Source: Poriferisodalis sp965226645
Lineage (GTDB): Bacteria; Actinomycetota; Acidimicrobiia; Acidimicrobiales; Poriferisodalaceae
Assembly: GCA_965226645.1 (NCBI GenBank)
Contig: CBDDDL010000001.1
Coordinates: 372,001-436,000, forward strand
DNA length: 64,000 nucleotides
Direction: 5' to 3'
The notes below the pieces were generated by a model that saw nothing but the letters and a program-made list of their open reading frames with translations, was not told the origin of the DNA and searched no databases. Each line of letters starts with the position of its first letter. The first letter of the stretch is position 1. The position numbers were made by a program, and so were the translations under genes. Of the stretch, positions 1-8,735 are shown one piece after another.

Positions 1-306
1 GGCGAGACCGTCTGGGAGATTGATGGTCGTCTTCATACGGCTAACCATATTCGTAGATATGCATATATGGCTACACATTTTCGCCTTCGGCGCAGAGAGG
101 CCGCGCTGGCGACCGGGTGATGGGGGTGCTCAGCGGGCGGGACGCTGCCGAGATGCTCCCGCATATTCGGGCTGTGCCTCGGGTGAGGTCCGCTGTGGGC
201 CTCTCGGCGGGCGGCAACTACTCTGCGAATCTGGCTGAGCGGTTCGGGCGCTAGGGCGTTGCCGATCTGGGTCGCTTGGATGCAGCACGACGAAACAGGG
301 GTACCG
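1..306. other. no confident gene; possible gene tail
   Basis: No recognisable gene ends here. One plus-strand frame is open from about 57 to a TAG at 252-254. From an ATG at 120 it would encode 44 residues starting MGVLSGRDAAEMLPHIRAVP. This could be the tail of a decayed gene, but I recognise no family. The first 80 bases are noticeably AT-richer than the rest of the window and contain several short palindromic ATAT/GCATAT steps, as upstream regulatory DNA might. Confidence 0.3.
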
Positions 307-2310
307 ATGGCTGACGCAACGATTGAAGCGACGATCGAGGACTACTACGTCGAGGATCGCGTGTTCGAGCCTTCCAACGAGTTCCAGTCGGCGGCGCTCG
401 TGGCGGACCAGTCGCTGTACGAGGAGGCCGCCGCTGACCGGCTGGCGTTCTGGGCTCGACAGGCCCGCGAGCACGTCACCTGGTTCCGCGATTTCGACAC
501 CGTGCTCGAGTGGGATCTGCCCTTCGCCAAGTGGTTCATCGGCGGCACGCTGAACGTGTCGTACAACTGCCTGGACCGCCACGTCGAAGCCGGGCGCGGC
601 GACAAGGTGGCCTACTGGTGGGAAGGCGAGCCGGGCGACACTCGCACGATCACCTACGCCGATCTGCTCGAAGAGGTGTGCAAGTTCGCCAACGTGCTGC
701 GTGGGCTCGGCGTCGAGCGGGGCGACCGGGTGTGCATCTACATGCCGATGATTCCCGAACTGCCGGTGGCGATGCTGGCGTGCGCTCGCATCGGCGCTGC
801 TCACTCGGTGGTGTTCGGCGGGTTCTCGGCCGACTCGCTCTCAGACCGGATCGACGACGCGTCGGCAAAGCTGCTCATCACTGCCGACGGCGGCTACCGG
901 CGCGGCGATCCGTTCGGCTTGAAGGACACCGCCGACGCGTCGGCGGCCGCGACGAACTCCATCGAGAACGTGGTCGTGGTGCGCCGCACCGGCCAGGACG
1001 TCGCGTGGAACGACAGCGTCGACCACTGGTACCACGACCTGATGGCCGACGCTTCGGCCGACTGCCCGCCCGAGCACATGGACTCAGAGGATCTTCTGTA
1101 CCTGCTGTACACGTCGGGCACCACGGCGAAGCCCAAAGGCATCATGCACACCACCGGCGGCTACCTCACCCAGGTGGCGTTCACGCACCGTTACGTGTTC
1201 GATCTGAAGCCCGACACCGACGTGTTCTGGTGCGCGGCCGACATCGGCTGGGTGACCGGCCACAGCTACATCGTCTATGGCCCGCTCGCCAACGGGGCCT
1301 CGTCGGTCATGTACGAGGGAACGCCTGATACGCCGCGCCCCGAGTTCCGCGCGGCCGACCGGGCGGCCTGGCCAAAGGATCGGCTGTGGGACATCATCGA
1401 GCGCTACAGGGTGACGCAGCTCTACACGGCGCCCACGGCGATCCGCACGTTCATGAAGTGGGGCGCAGCCGCCCTCGAGCACCACGACCTGTCCAGCCTG
1501 CGAGTGCTGGGCACCGTCGGCGAGCCGATCAATCCTGAGGCCTGGATGTGGTACCACACCCACATCGGCGGCGGCACCTGCCCGATCGTGGACACCTGGT
1601 GGCAGACCGAGACCGGCGGCCACATGATCACCCCGCTTCCGGGCGTTACCACCACCAAGCCAGGTTCGGCCACCCATGCGCTGCCGGGCATCTCGGTGGA
1701 GCTCGTGGACGACGCCGGCAATCCGGTGGAGCGCGGCGGTGGGTACCTGACCGTCACCGAGCCGTGGCCGTCGATGCTGCGGGGCATCTGGGGCGATCCC
1801 GAGCGCTACTGGGAGACCTACTGGAGCACGTACGAGGGCCGCTACTTCGCGGGCGACGGCGCCAAGATCGACGGCGGCGGTTACCTGTGGCTGCTCGGAC
1901 GCGTCGATGACGTTATGAACGTGTCGGGCCACCGGATCTCGACCACCGAGGTGGAGTCGGCGCTGGTCGATCACCCGTCCGTGGCCGAGGCAGCGGTCGT
2001 CGGTGCGACCGACCCCACCACCGGCCAGGCCATCGTCGGCTACGTGATCCTGCGCGGCAGTCATGAGGCTTCCGATGCGCTGCGGGAAGAGGTGCGTCAG
2101 CACGTCTCCACCAAGCTGGGCGCCATTGCCCGGCCCAAGGTCGTGGTGCTGGTGCCAGATCTGCCCAAAACCCGCTCGGGCAAGATTATGCGCCGCCTGC
2201 TGCGAGATGTCGCCGAGGGCCGACAGCTCGGCGACACGACGACCCTCGCTGACGCCGGCGTCGTGGAGGAGATCCGCACCCGCGCAGCCGAGTCTCCGAG
2301 CGAAGACTGA
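307..2310 (+). CDS. acsA: acetyl-CoA synthetase (AMP-forming)
   Basis: Activates acetate to acetyl-CoA through acetyl-AMP in the cytoplasm. The protein is 667 aa, normal for Acs. It has the N-terminal Acs cap, the AMP-binding loop YTSGTTAKPKG at about residues 268-278, the WWQTETGGHM motif at about 431, and the C-terminal A10 motif PKTRSGKIMRR, whose lysine (about 626) is the adenylation and acetylation-controlled residue. The ATG at 307, preceded by a purine-rich ACAGGGG, is preferred to an upstream TTG at 259 that adds a non-conserved extension. One oddity is the A3 loop, which reads TTAKPKG where Acs normally has STGKPKG. A propionyl-CoA preference cannot be excluded from sequence alone. 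The next gene starts 8 bases downstream, so the two are probably co-transcribed. Confidence 0.93.
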   Translation: MADATIEATIEDYYVEDRVFEPSNEFQSAALVADQSLYEEAAADRLAFWARQAREHVTWFRDFDTVLEWDLPFAKWFIGGTLNVSYNCLDRHVEAGRGDKVAYWWEGEPGDTRTITYADLLEEVCKFANVLRGLGVERGDRVCIYMPMIPELPVAMLACARIGAAHSVVFGGFSADSLSDRIDDASAKLLITADGGYRRGDPFGLKDTADASAAATNSIENVVVVRRTGQDVAWNDSVDHWYHDLMADASADCPPEHMDSEDLLYLLYTSGTTAKPKGIMHTTGGYLTQVAFTHRYVFDLKPDTDVFWCAADIGWVTGHSYIVYGPLANGASSVMYEGTPDTPRPEFRAADRAAWPKDRLWDIIERYRVTQLYTAPTAIRTFMKWGAAALEHHDLSSLRVLGTVGEPINPEAWMWYHTHIGGGTCPIVDTWWQTETGGHMITPLPGVTTTKPGSATHALPGISVELVDDAGNPVERGGGYLTVTEPWPSMLRGIWGDPERYWETYWSTYEGRYFAGDGAKIDGGGYLWLLGRVDDVMNVSGHRISTTEVESALVDHPSVAEAAVVGATDPTTGQAIVGYVILRGSHEASDALREEVRQHVSTKLGAIARPKVVVLVPDLPKTRSGKIMRRLLRDVAEGRQLGDTTTLADAGVVEEIRTRAAESPSED

Positions 2311-2317
2311 GCCTCGC

Positions 2318-2821
2318 TTGGCTGCACCCGACGACGCACTGCCGAGGTATTGGTGGTGGCGTGACGGCCCAGTAGCGCCGGGCGACTGCGTCATCGTCGA
2401 CATCGATGGCGTGCTCGCCGACGCGGCTCACCGCCAGCATCACCTCGACGGCCCGTGGCGCGACTGGGATTCGTTCTTCGCCGATGTCGGTGACGACGAT
2501 GTGCTCGAAGAGGTCGCCGAGCTGCTGGTGCTGCTCTCCCCCGGACTCGTGGTGGTGACGCTTACGTCGCGCCCGGCGTGGGTGTCCGATGAGACGCTCA
2601 CGTGGCTCAACGAGCACAAACTCCGCTGGGACCTGCTAATTATGCGGCCGATGGGCGACTTCCGCCCGTCACCCATGTTCAAGGGCGAGCAGACCCGACA
2701 GCTCTTCGAGCGCGGCTTCACCCCCCGCCTCGCCATTGACGACGACATGCGCAACGTGCGGATGTACCGCGACCTCGACCTCCCAACCCTCTACATCGAC
2801 AGCGGCTACCACCCCCACTGA
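2318..2821 (+). CDS. HAD-superfamily phosphatase (PNKP-phosphatase-like)
   Basis: This 167-aa protein has the haloacid dehalogenase core in order. The nucleophile motif VDIDGVLAD has aspartates at about 28 and 30. The motif II threonine is in LTSRP near 85. A lysine lies in FKGEQT near 120. The acidic motif IV is AIDDDMRNV near 140. It resembles the 3'-phosphatase domain of polynucleotide kinases and phage/actinobacterial HAD acid phosphatases; the substrate is unknown. The only start before motif I is a TTG at 2318, 7 bases after the acs stop, so translation probably depends on coupling to acs. The 5' part is rich in tryptophan (YWWWRDG). Confidence 0.75.
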   Translation: MAAPDDALPRYWWWRDGPVAPGDCVIVDIDGVLADAAHRQHHLDGPWRDWDSFFADVGDDDVLEEVAELLVLLSPGLVVVTLTSRPAWVSDETLTWLNEHKLRWDLLIMRPMGDFRPSPMFKGEQTRQLFERGFTPRLAIDDDMRNVRMYRDLDLPTLYIDSGYHPH

Positions 2822-2938
2822 CCGCGACCGTCTTCACGAGTGCATCCGAGCGCGTCTCCGGGGTGCCAAGAAAATGCCTGGCAGCCGACAAACCGAGGCG
2901 CGGTACCTTGCGATCAAGACGGAGCCTGGCGGTAGGAC

Positions 2939-4079
2939 GTGTCCGACAACACCGAGACAAACGGTCTGCACCTGCCCTCGCTGTCGATCCGCGGTTTTCG
3001 CGGCATCAATCGCTTGGACATTGAAAGCCTCGGCCGCGTCACCCTGATTGTCGGCAAGAACGGCGTCGGAAAGACCACAGTTCTCGACGCGATGCAACTG
3101 CACGCGCATCACTGCGACGATGTCTCCTACCGTGATGTCCTTGTACGGCATGACGAGACTGAGATATCGGTCGATGATGAAGGGGGTCGGACGGAACGTC
3201 TCGCCTTCGAGGCCCTGTTCAATGGCCGTCGCTCCGCATGACAAGTTCTCCATTGGAGCGGTGGGGGATTGTGCGCCGCTGACGGTCGAAGTGGTGACTG
3301 GAGCCGATCTGCCCTCCGAGTGGCTTGAGCGTCTGGAGCGGCGTCGGTCCGCGCTCGACGGCCCGATCTTGCGCATTCCATTCCAGACCTTTACCGAATT
3401 TCAGCCTGTCTTCTCAGAAGACTTCGCAGCGCCTCACGCTGTCGCGATGCGTCATTGGAGAAGGGTGCGGCGCCTTGACGGTGAGAACTGGCCTGACAAT
3501 GCGCCATGCGTTTTGCTGGGACCCGATGTTCCGGATAATCGACAGCTAGCCGAACACTGGGATGAAGTCGCTCTCACGCCGGGAGAAGACTTCGCGTTGA
3601 GCGCCCTGCAGCTTGCATGCCGCCCGAAGATCGAGGGCTTCGCGCCGATCGCGCGACCGAGGCGCTCTGCTGGCCGGCGAATGATGGTCAAGCCAGCAGC
3701 GGAAGACCGGGTTCCGCTTCGCAGCTTGGGAGACGGCGCAATTCGTACCCTCGGGACGGCGCTCGGACCGGTCAATGCCCGGGACGGGCTCCTCTTGATC
3801 GATGAGGCCGAGAACGGACTCCATCACACGCTGCAGCGTGTGTACTGGGCCATGGTGTTGAGCGCTGCGCGTAAGCACAACGTCCAAGTGCTCGCAACGA
3901 CACACAACTGGGATTGCGTCGCGGGCTTTGCCCGAGCGGCGGTAGCGGACAAGAAGTCGGAGGGCCTCGCGGTCCGCCTGGAGCCAGATGCAGATGACGT
4001 AGCTGGCGACATCCGCGCCATTGAGTATTCGGAAGATGACCTCGATGTCGTCGCCGACCAAGGCATCGAAGTCAGGTAG
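2939..4079 (+). pseudogene. OLD-like ABC ATPase, frameshifted
   Basis: An SMC/OLD-type ATPase split over two frames. The first part, from a GTG at 2939, carries Walker A (GKNGVGKTT) and stops at a TGA at 3239-3241. The second part is one frame over and open to 4079. It carries a signature-like segment (SLGDGAIRTLG), Walker B (LLLIDEAENGLHH) and the H-loop (LATTHNWD). The shift lies at about 3228-3241 and joins FNGRRS to the PHDKFSIGAVG stretch; adding or removing one base restores about 380 residues. The gene directly precedes a DUF3226/TOPRIM-like gene that is also interrupted. Such ATPase plus TOPRIM pairs are known as defence-type modules, so this is probably a dead one. A +1 programmed shift at the TGA is conceivable but has no supporting motif. 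Confidence 0.7.
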
Positions 4080-4089
4080 CGCGCCCTAG

Positions 4090-4719
4090 ATGGCCTCAGA
4101 TACATCGGACGCAGCAAGACTCCTGATCGTCGAAGGAACGGACGACGAGCACGTCATCTGCCACCTCTGACAGCGTGGCGGATATGCCGTTGACTTTGGT
4201 GTGGAGACGAAGAACAGCGTCGAGCAGGTCATCCGGAGCATCCGGAACGAGGTACGCGCACCGGGCCGGATGTCGCTTGGCATCGTCGTCGATGCCAACG
4301 ACAAGTTGCTCGTTCGCTGGCAAGAAATCAGCAACCAACTCAGTTCAGTGGGAATCCGGCTGCCGCCACAACCCGCGACCGGTGGCGCTGTGGTGCCGCC
4401 GGCCCGTAGCGGACTTCCGAGAGTCGGTGTCTGGCTTATGCCCGACAATTCCAGCGGAGGCGAATTCGAGGATTTTCTCAGCGGGCTAGTCCGGTCCGGT
4501 GATCTCGTCTGGCCGCTCGCTCAAGCCTACGTTGGGGACGCTTTCGAGCAGCTTCTCCCTCCAGAGCGTCCGAAGCTGGCAAAGGCAGGAGTCCATGCGT
4601 GGCTAGCCGCCAAGAACGGTGGCCTACCGATGGGTCTTTCGGTCAAGATGGGCTTCTTCAATCAAAGTGATCCCACAGCGCAAGCGTTCTTGACTTGGCT
4701 CCAAAGCGTCTTTGGCTAG
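4090..4719 (+). pseudogene. DUF3226/TOPRIM-like effector with in-frame stop
   Basis: From the ATG at 4090 the frame reads MASDTSDAARLLIVEGTDDE, a TOPRIM-like glutamate motif. It then meets TGA at 4168-4170 (codon 27). The same frame continues without interruption to 4719 with the expected second acidic motif (GIVVDANDK) and the rest of a DUF3226-like domain, about 209 residues in all. A restart after the stop, such as the GTG at 4201, would lack the first acidic motif. The gene begins 10 bases after the ATPase pseudogene, so the two formed an operon. UGA is the ordinary stop of neighbouring genes, so a nonsense mutation (for example from CGA or TGG) is the simplest explanation. Family assignment rests on motif pattern and neighbour. 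Confidence 0.6.
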
Positions 4720-4816
4720 GTCGGGCGGACTCTGCCCATCTTGGTCGGTGGTCACGCTTTTCCAGCATCGTGGTGCAACTCGGACACGGCGGCGCCAGAC
4801 CTGACAGCATGAGCCG

Positions 4817-5920
4817 ATGGCATCTACGGCGTTGGTGATCGGAGGCACGGGGCCGACGGGTCCCGGCGTGGTGAATGGGCTGATCGAACGCGGCTACGAG
4901 ACGAAGATCCTGCACACGGGCAGCCACGAAGTGGACACGATTCCGCCGACCGTGGAGCACATTCACACGAACCCGTTTCGTATCGCCGAAGTCGAAGCCG
5001 CACTCGACGGCGCCACGTTCGATGTCGTCTACGCCATGTACGGCCGGCTGCGCGACCTGGCCCCCTTCTTTGCCGGTCGCTGCGGGCAGTTCGTCGCCGT
5101 CGGGGGAGTACCGGCTTACAAGGGTTTCGCCCGCCCCAAGCTCAACTGGCCGCCCGGCATGCTCGTGCCGATCCGTGAGACTGCCGAGCGGGCCGTCGAA
5201 GATTCCAACGACAAGGTGGCCAAGATCGTCGCCACCGAGGACATCGTCTTCGACCATCACCCCGGTGCCACGATCTTCCGCTACCCGCTCATTTACGGAC
5301 CGGGCCAGATCAACCCTCGCGAGTGGCTGATCGTGCGCCGCATCATCGACGGTCGCCGGCGGGTCATCATCGCCGATGGCGGTCTCACCCTGCGCACCGC
5401 CGCCTACGGCCCGAACGCGGGGCATGCGCTCACCCTTGCGGTCGACCGTCCCGACGCCGCAGCGGGCAAGTCGTACAACATCAGCGACGAGCACGTCCTC
5501 ACGGCTCGCCAGACCATCGAGGTCATCGCCGCCGCACTCGATGTCGAACTTGACATCGTGAACCTGCCCGAAGAACTCGCCACTCCGATCCGACCGTTCT
5601 TGGGCGGAGAGCATTCGCTTCACCAGATGACAGGCCCCGACCTGCTCATCAGCGACCTCGGGTACCGCGACCCCGTGCCTGCCGTCGAAGCGATCGGCCT
5701 GACGGCCCAATACCTGCGCGACAACCCCATCGAACGAGGCAGCATCACCGAGATGCGCCTGCAGGACCCGTTCGACTACGACGCCGAGGACGCGCTCATC
5801 GACGCCTACCGGGCTGCGATCGGACGAGCCAGCGAGCTTGCCGCCGCCTACGACCCCGACTTCCGGGACCGCTACGCCCCCGGCTCGGACGACTGGCGCC
5901 TCGTCGAAGCCAAGAACTGA
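4817..5920 (+). CDS. NAD(P)-binding extended-SDR/epimerase-like protein
   Basis: A 367-aa Rossmann-fold protein that begins with a dinucleotide-binding loop, VIGGTGPTGPG, at residues 7-17. It has an extended-SDR substrate-side motif, RYPLIYGPGQINPREW, near 155-170, and a NISDEHVLTARQ segment typical of NAD-dependent epimerase/dehydratase relatives. I do not see a canonical YxxxK catalytic pair at the expected position after VAVGGVPAYKG. It may therefore be a non-classical reductase or a regulatory sugar-nucleotide-fold protein. It stands alone between the broken ATPase/TOPRIM pair and htpX, so context gives no pathway. Confidence 0.75.
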   Translation: MASTALVIGGTGPTGPGVVNGLIERGYETKILHTGSHEVDTIPPTVEHIHTNPFRIAEVEAALDGATFDVVYAMYGRLRDLAPFFAGRCGQFVAVGGVPAYKGFARPKLNWPPGMLVPIRETAERAVEDSNDKVAKIVATEDIVFDHHPGATIFRYPLIYGPGQINPREWLIVRRIIDGRRRVIIADGGLTLRTAAYGPNAGHALTLAVDRPDAAAGKSYNISDEHVLTARQTIEVIAAALDVELDIVNLPEELATPIRPFLGGEHSLHQMTGPDLLISDLGYRDPVPAVEAIGLTAQYLRDNPIERGSITEMRLQDPFDYDAEDALIDAYRAAIGRASELAAAYDPDFRDRYAPGSDDWRLVEAKN

Positions 5921-6121
5921 ACCGGCCACTGAAGCCAACCGCCGAAGCACTCCGGACACTGATCAGCCTCAACAGATAGAAGCGACGAGATGCTCGGCAC
6001 CGAGGCGCTCGAAGCCATCCGACGGCGCATTCGAACGCCCGCCCCGCGACAACGAGGTTCAGCTCTGCGTCACTAGCCTGAACCTTGACCGCACAGCGTC
6101 CAAGACGAGGTACCACACAAC
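5921..6121. other. intergenic, no feature seen
   Basis: About 200 bases between the SDR-like gene and htpX. I see no conserved frame, hairpin with a U-run or repeat. It presumably carries the htpX promoter, but I cannot point to one. Confidence 0.4.
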
Positions 6122-6976
6122 GTGCGCAACACGGGCAAGACGACGATTCTCCTGGCTGGCCTCGCGGGTCTGATCCTGTGGATCGGCAGTTTCTGGGGCC
6201 AGGGCGGCCTCATCATCGCCGTCATCATCGCCTTAGTCGTGGTCGGTGGCAGCTACTGGTTCAGCGACAAGCTGGCGATCCGCTCCGCCCGGGCCCAGGA
6301 GGTCCAGCCGCACCAGCTCACTGAGTACTGGACAATCATGCGGGAGCTCACCGAGCTGTCCAGCATGCCCATGCCCCGGCTGTACGTCTCACCCGATCCG
6401 CAGCCCAACGCCTTCGCCACCGGCCGCAATCCGAAGAATGCGGCGGTGTGCGTCACGGAAGGGCTCATCCGCCACCTCAGCTGGTACGAGATCCGCGGCG
6501 TGCTGGCCCACGAAATGGCCCACATCCGCAACCGGGACATCCTGATCGGCTCGGTGGCCGCAGCAGTGGCCACTGCGATCACGTTTGCAGCCCGCATGGC
6601 GTCATTCGCCCTGATATTCGGAGGCGGCGGGCGCGACAACGACCGCAACCCGTTCGGCGAAATCCTGCTCATCATCCTTGCGCCGATCGCCGCGATGCTG
6701 CTGCAGATGGCCATCAGCCGCAGCCGCGAGTACCAGGCCGACCGCACCGCAGCCCGGATGATCGGCGACGGCGAACCGCTCGCGCAAGCCCTGCAGAAGC
6801 TGGAAGTGGCATCGAAAACGGTCCCCAGCCTGGCCGACCCCAATCAGGCCCAGATGTACATCGCGAACCCGCTGGCCAGCCGCCGGATGGGCTTCAAGGG
6901 CCTGTTCACCACGCACCCGCCGATGGAAGAACGCATTCGTCGCCTGCGCGACGGCTCCTGGCAGGAAGCGATCTAG
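6122..6976 (+). CDS. htpX: HtpX-family membrane zinc metalloprotease
   Basis: Quality-control endopeptidase of the cytoplasmic membrane (M48). The 284-aa product has two N-terminal membrane segments (about 8-25 and 28-46). The zinc motif HEMAH is at residues 130-134 with the catalytic glutamate at 131, and the third ligand glutamate is in EYQAD at about 203. Two further hydrophobic stretches lie between these motifs, as in HtpX. The start is a GTG at 6122; no earlier in-frame start has a ribosome site. It converges on yajQ, with 35 bases between the stops that contain two copies of GCCGGGGATC. Confidence 0.92.
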   Translation: MRNTGKTTILLAGLAGLILWIGSFWGQGGLIIAVIIALVVVGGSYWFSDKLAIRSARAQEVQPHQLTEYWTIMRELTELSSMPMPRLYVSPDPQPNAFATGRNPKNAAVCVTEGLIRHLSWYEIRGVLAHEMAHIRNRDILIGSVAAAVATAITFAARMASFALIFGGGGRDNDRNPFGEILLIILAPIAAMLLQMAISRSREYQADRTAARMIGDGEPLAQALQKLEVASKTVPSLADPNQAQMYIANPLASRRMGFKGLFTTHPPMEERIRRLRDGSWQEAI

Positions 6977-7011
6977 GCCGGGGATCAGAGCCGGGGATCT
7001 GAGCTCGGGCG

Positions 7012-7500
7012 TCAGTCGCGGAAGTTCTCGAACTGCAGCGGCACGTCGAAGTCGCCGTCGGTCAACTCCGCAATGACTGCCTGCAGGTCGTCACGCTTCT
7101 TCGACATCACCCGCAGCTGATCGCCTTGGGTCTGTGACTGCACGCCCTTGATGCCGAGACCCTTGATGAACTTGTTCATCTCGCGGGCCCGGTCAGACGA
7201 GATACCCGCCTGCAGGGCGGCCACCTGGCGCACCGTGCCGCCGGATGCTTCCTCGACGTTGCCGTAGTTGACGGCTTTCAGGCTGATCTGGCGGCGCACG
7301 AGCTTCTCTTCGAGCACGACACGCAACGCTGCCAGCCGATCATCAGTGCTCGCGCGCATGTTGATGGCGTCCTCGCCGAGTTCCACGGCGCTGCCGGTGT
7401 CGCGGAAGTCGTACCGGTTGGCGACCTCGCGGGAAGCCTGATCCACGGCGTTGCGGATCTCCTGCATGTCCACTTTGGAAACGACGTCGAATGAAGGCAT
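7012..7500 (-). CDS. yajQ: YajQ-family nucleotide-binding protein
   Basis: A 162-aa member of the YajQ/DUF520 family, small cytoplasmic proteins that bind nucleotides (cyclic-di-GMP in some proteobacteria). The family landmarks are present: the N-terminal MPSFDVVSKVDMQEIRNAVD, the NRYDFRDTGS segment, and the C-terminal QTQGDQLRVMSKKRDDLQ plus PLQFENFRD tail. Length is normal and both ferredoxin-like halves are complete. It is monocistronic and convergent with htpX. Its role in this organism is not deducible from context. Confidence 0.93.
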   Translation of the reverse strand: MPSFDVVSKVDMQEIRNAVDQASREVANRYDFRDTGSAVELGEDAINMRASTDDRLAALRVVLEEKLVRRQISLKAVNYGNVEEASGGTVRQVAALQAGISSDRAREMNKFIKGLGIKGVQSQTQGDQLRVMSKKRDDLQAVIAELTDGDFDVPLQFENFRD

Positions 7501-7602
7501 AAGCGCAAGCTACCGACGCGAAACAGGCAGCAGACCGTGGGTCTTGTGGTGCTCTGGGCCGTACCGACGGTGTCGCGTGCGCCGGTAGCCTGCCCACCTC
7601 TG

Positions 7603-7623
7603 GGGTCGGTGCCCGAGCGGACA
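7603..7623 (+). repeat. partial copy of the tRNA-Tyr 5' end
   Basis: Twenty-one bases starting GGGTCGGTGCCCGAG are identical to the first 21 bases of tRNA-Tyr at 7697-7717; a matching CACCT precedes both copies. The copy does not continue into an anticodon arm, so it is not a tRNA. Its last part (CCGAGCGG, 7613-7620) is followed by the complementary CCGCTCGG at 7643-7650, giving a possible hairpin. Confidence 0.85.
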
Positions 7624-7696
7624 CTGTGTCTGTTGTCTTTGCCCGCTCGGTCTAGTTGTTGTGACGCCGGGACGCTTTAGGCTTCGAGGCTCACCT

Positions 7697-7781
7697 GGGT
7701 CGGTGCCCGAGCGGACAAAGGGAGCGGGCTGTAAACCCGTCGGCTACGCCTACGGAGGTTCGAATCCTCCCCGGCCCACCA
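7697..7781 (+). tRNA. tRNA-Tyr (GTA)
   Basis: A class II tRNA with a long variable arm. Acceptor strands GGGTCGG (7697-7703) and CCGGCCC (7771-7777) pair with one G-U. The anticodon loop is CTGTAAA, giving GTA. The T-loop is GTTCGAATC, and the 3' CCA is encoded (7779-7781). It lies 7 bases from the stop of the convergent SDR gene. Confidence 0.95.
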
Positions 7782-7788
7782 GCGTGAT

Positions 7789-8595
7789 TCAGCGGCCCGC
7801 GGTGAAGCCGCCGTCGATGGGGTAGAGGCTGCCGGTGATGTAGCTGGCTTCGTCGGAAGCCAGGAACGCCACTAGCGCAGCGACTTGGCCCGCGACCAGC
7901 GCCAGCAACGCCACCGCGTGGGGTTCCCCGTAGCGCTGCACGGGCAGGCGTTCGGCGAATCTCTTGCGGATGTCGTCGGCGTCGTCGCCACCGATGTAGG
8001 CCTCCAGCGACCGCATCATGCGCGTCTCGATCGGTGCAGGGCAGACGGCGTTCACTCTGACGCCCGACGTGGCCAACTCCAGCGCGGCGGACTTGGTGAG
8101 TCCCGCTACAGCGTGCTTGCTCGCTGAGTACGGGGAGATGCCTCGGGAACCGAACAGGCCAGCCACCGACGCCGTGTTGACGATGGCACCGCCGCCGCCA
8201 GCGATCATGGCGGGGGCGGCGTACTTGATGCCGAGCCAGACGCCTCGCACGTTGACCGCGATGACCTGGTCAAAGGACTCCTCGGTGTACTCGATCATCG
8301 GGGCGTAGGTGCCCTCGATGCCTGCGTTGTTGAACAGGACGTCGACGCGTCCGAAAGCCTCACGGGCAGCGTCGACGTAGCCGGCGACTTGGGCGGAATT
8401 GGTGACGTCGGCGGGCACGGCCAATGCTGTGCCACCAGCGCCTTCGATCGCTGCCACCGCGGCGCCAAGGTCGGCAGAGGCCAGGTCGACTGCCACCACT
8501 GACGCCCCTTCTGAGGCAAACCGGGCACAGGCCGCCAGCCCAATCCCTCCGGCCGCCCCCGTCACAATCGCCACTCGCCCCGTAAACCTGCTCAT
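7789..8595 (-). CDS. short-chain dehydrogenase/reductase (classical SDR)
   Basis: A 268-aa NAD(P)-dependent oxidoreductase. It has the cofactor loop TGAAGGIG (12-19), the structural NNAG near 92, the catalytic serine in the NTASVAG region, YSASKHA near 160, and the C-terminal YITGSLYPIDGGFTAGR. The ATG at 8595 follows a GGGGAG ribosome site and gives the usual MSRFTGRVAIVTG start; an upstream GTG frame adds 31 non-family residues. Near the C-terminus HAVALLALVAGQVAALVAFL is longer than the normal family segment and looks like an internal duplication of about nine residues. The alcohol or ketone substrate is unknown. Confidence 0.88.
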   Translation of the reverse strand: MSRFTGRVAIVTGAAGGIGLAACARFASEGASVVAVDLASADLGAAVAAIEGAGGTALAVPADVTNSAQVAGYVDAAREAFGRVDVLFNNAGIEGTYAPMIEYTEESFDQVIAVNVRGVWLGIKYAAPAMIAGGGGAIVNTASVAGLFGSRGISPYSASKHAVAGLTKSAALELATSGVRVNAVCPAPIETRMMRSLEAYIGGDDADDIRKRFAERLPVQRYGEPHAVALLALVAGQVAALVAFLASDEASYITGSLYPIDGGFTAGR

Positions 8596-8735
8596 CGGTT
8601 CGCTCCCCGCCGTCGGTTCAAGAATCTCGCCGACCGTAGTGCGGTGCAGCTGGACCCGCCAAACCGGCACGCCATTCCTGAGTTCCAAAATTCCCTGAAG
8701 ACATCGACGTCCACGGGGCTAGTTTCACGCCCGTC

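Noticed and set aside
20..238. 72-codon plus-strand frame at the window start
   Set aside because: Changes character from hydrophobic to arginine/glycine-rich halfway through and has no ribosome site; chance frame.
1084..2403. 439-codon frame antisense to acsA
   Set aside because: Histidine/arginine/glycine-rich shadow product with no domain; acsA is clear on the other strand.
4168..4170. TGA as selenocysteine in the TOPRIM-like gene
   Set aside because: No selenoprotein family matches and TGA is a normal stop here; I see no downstream hairpin at the right distance.
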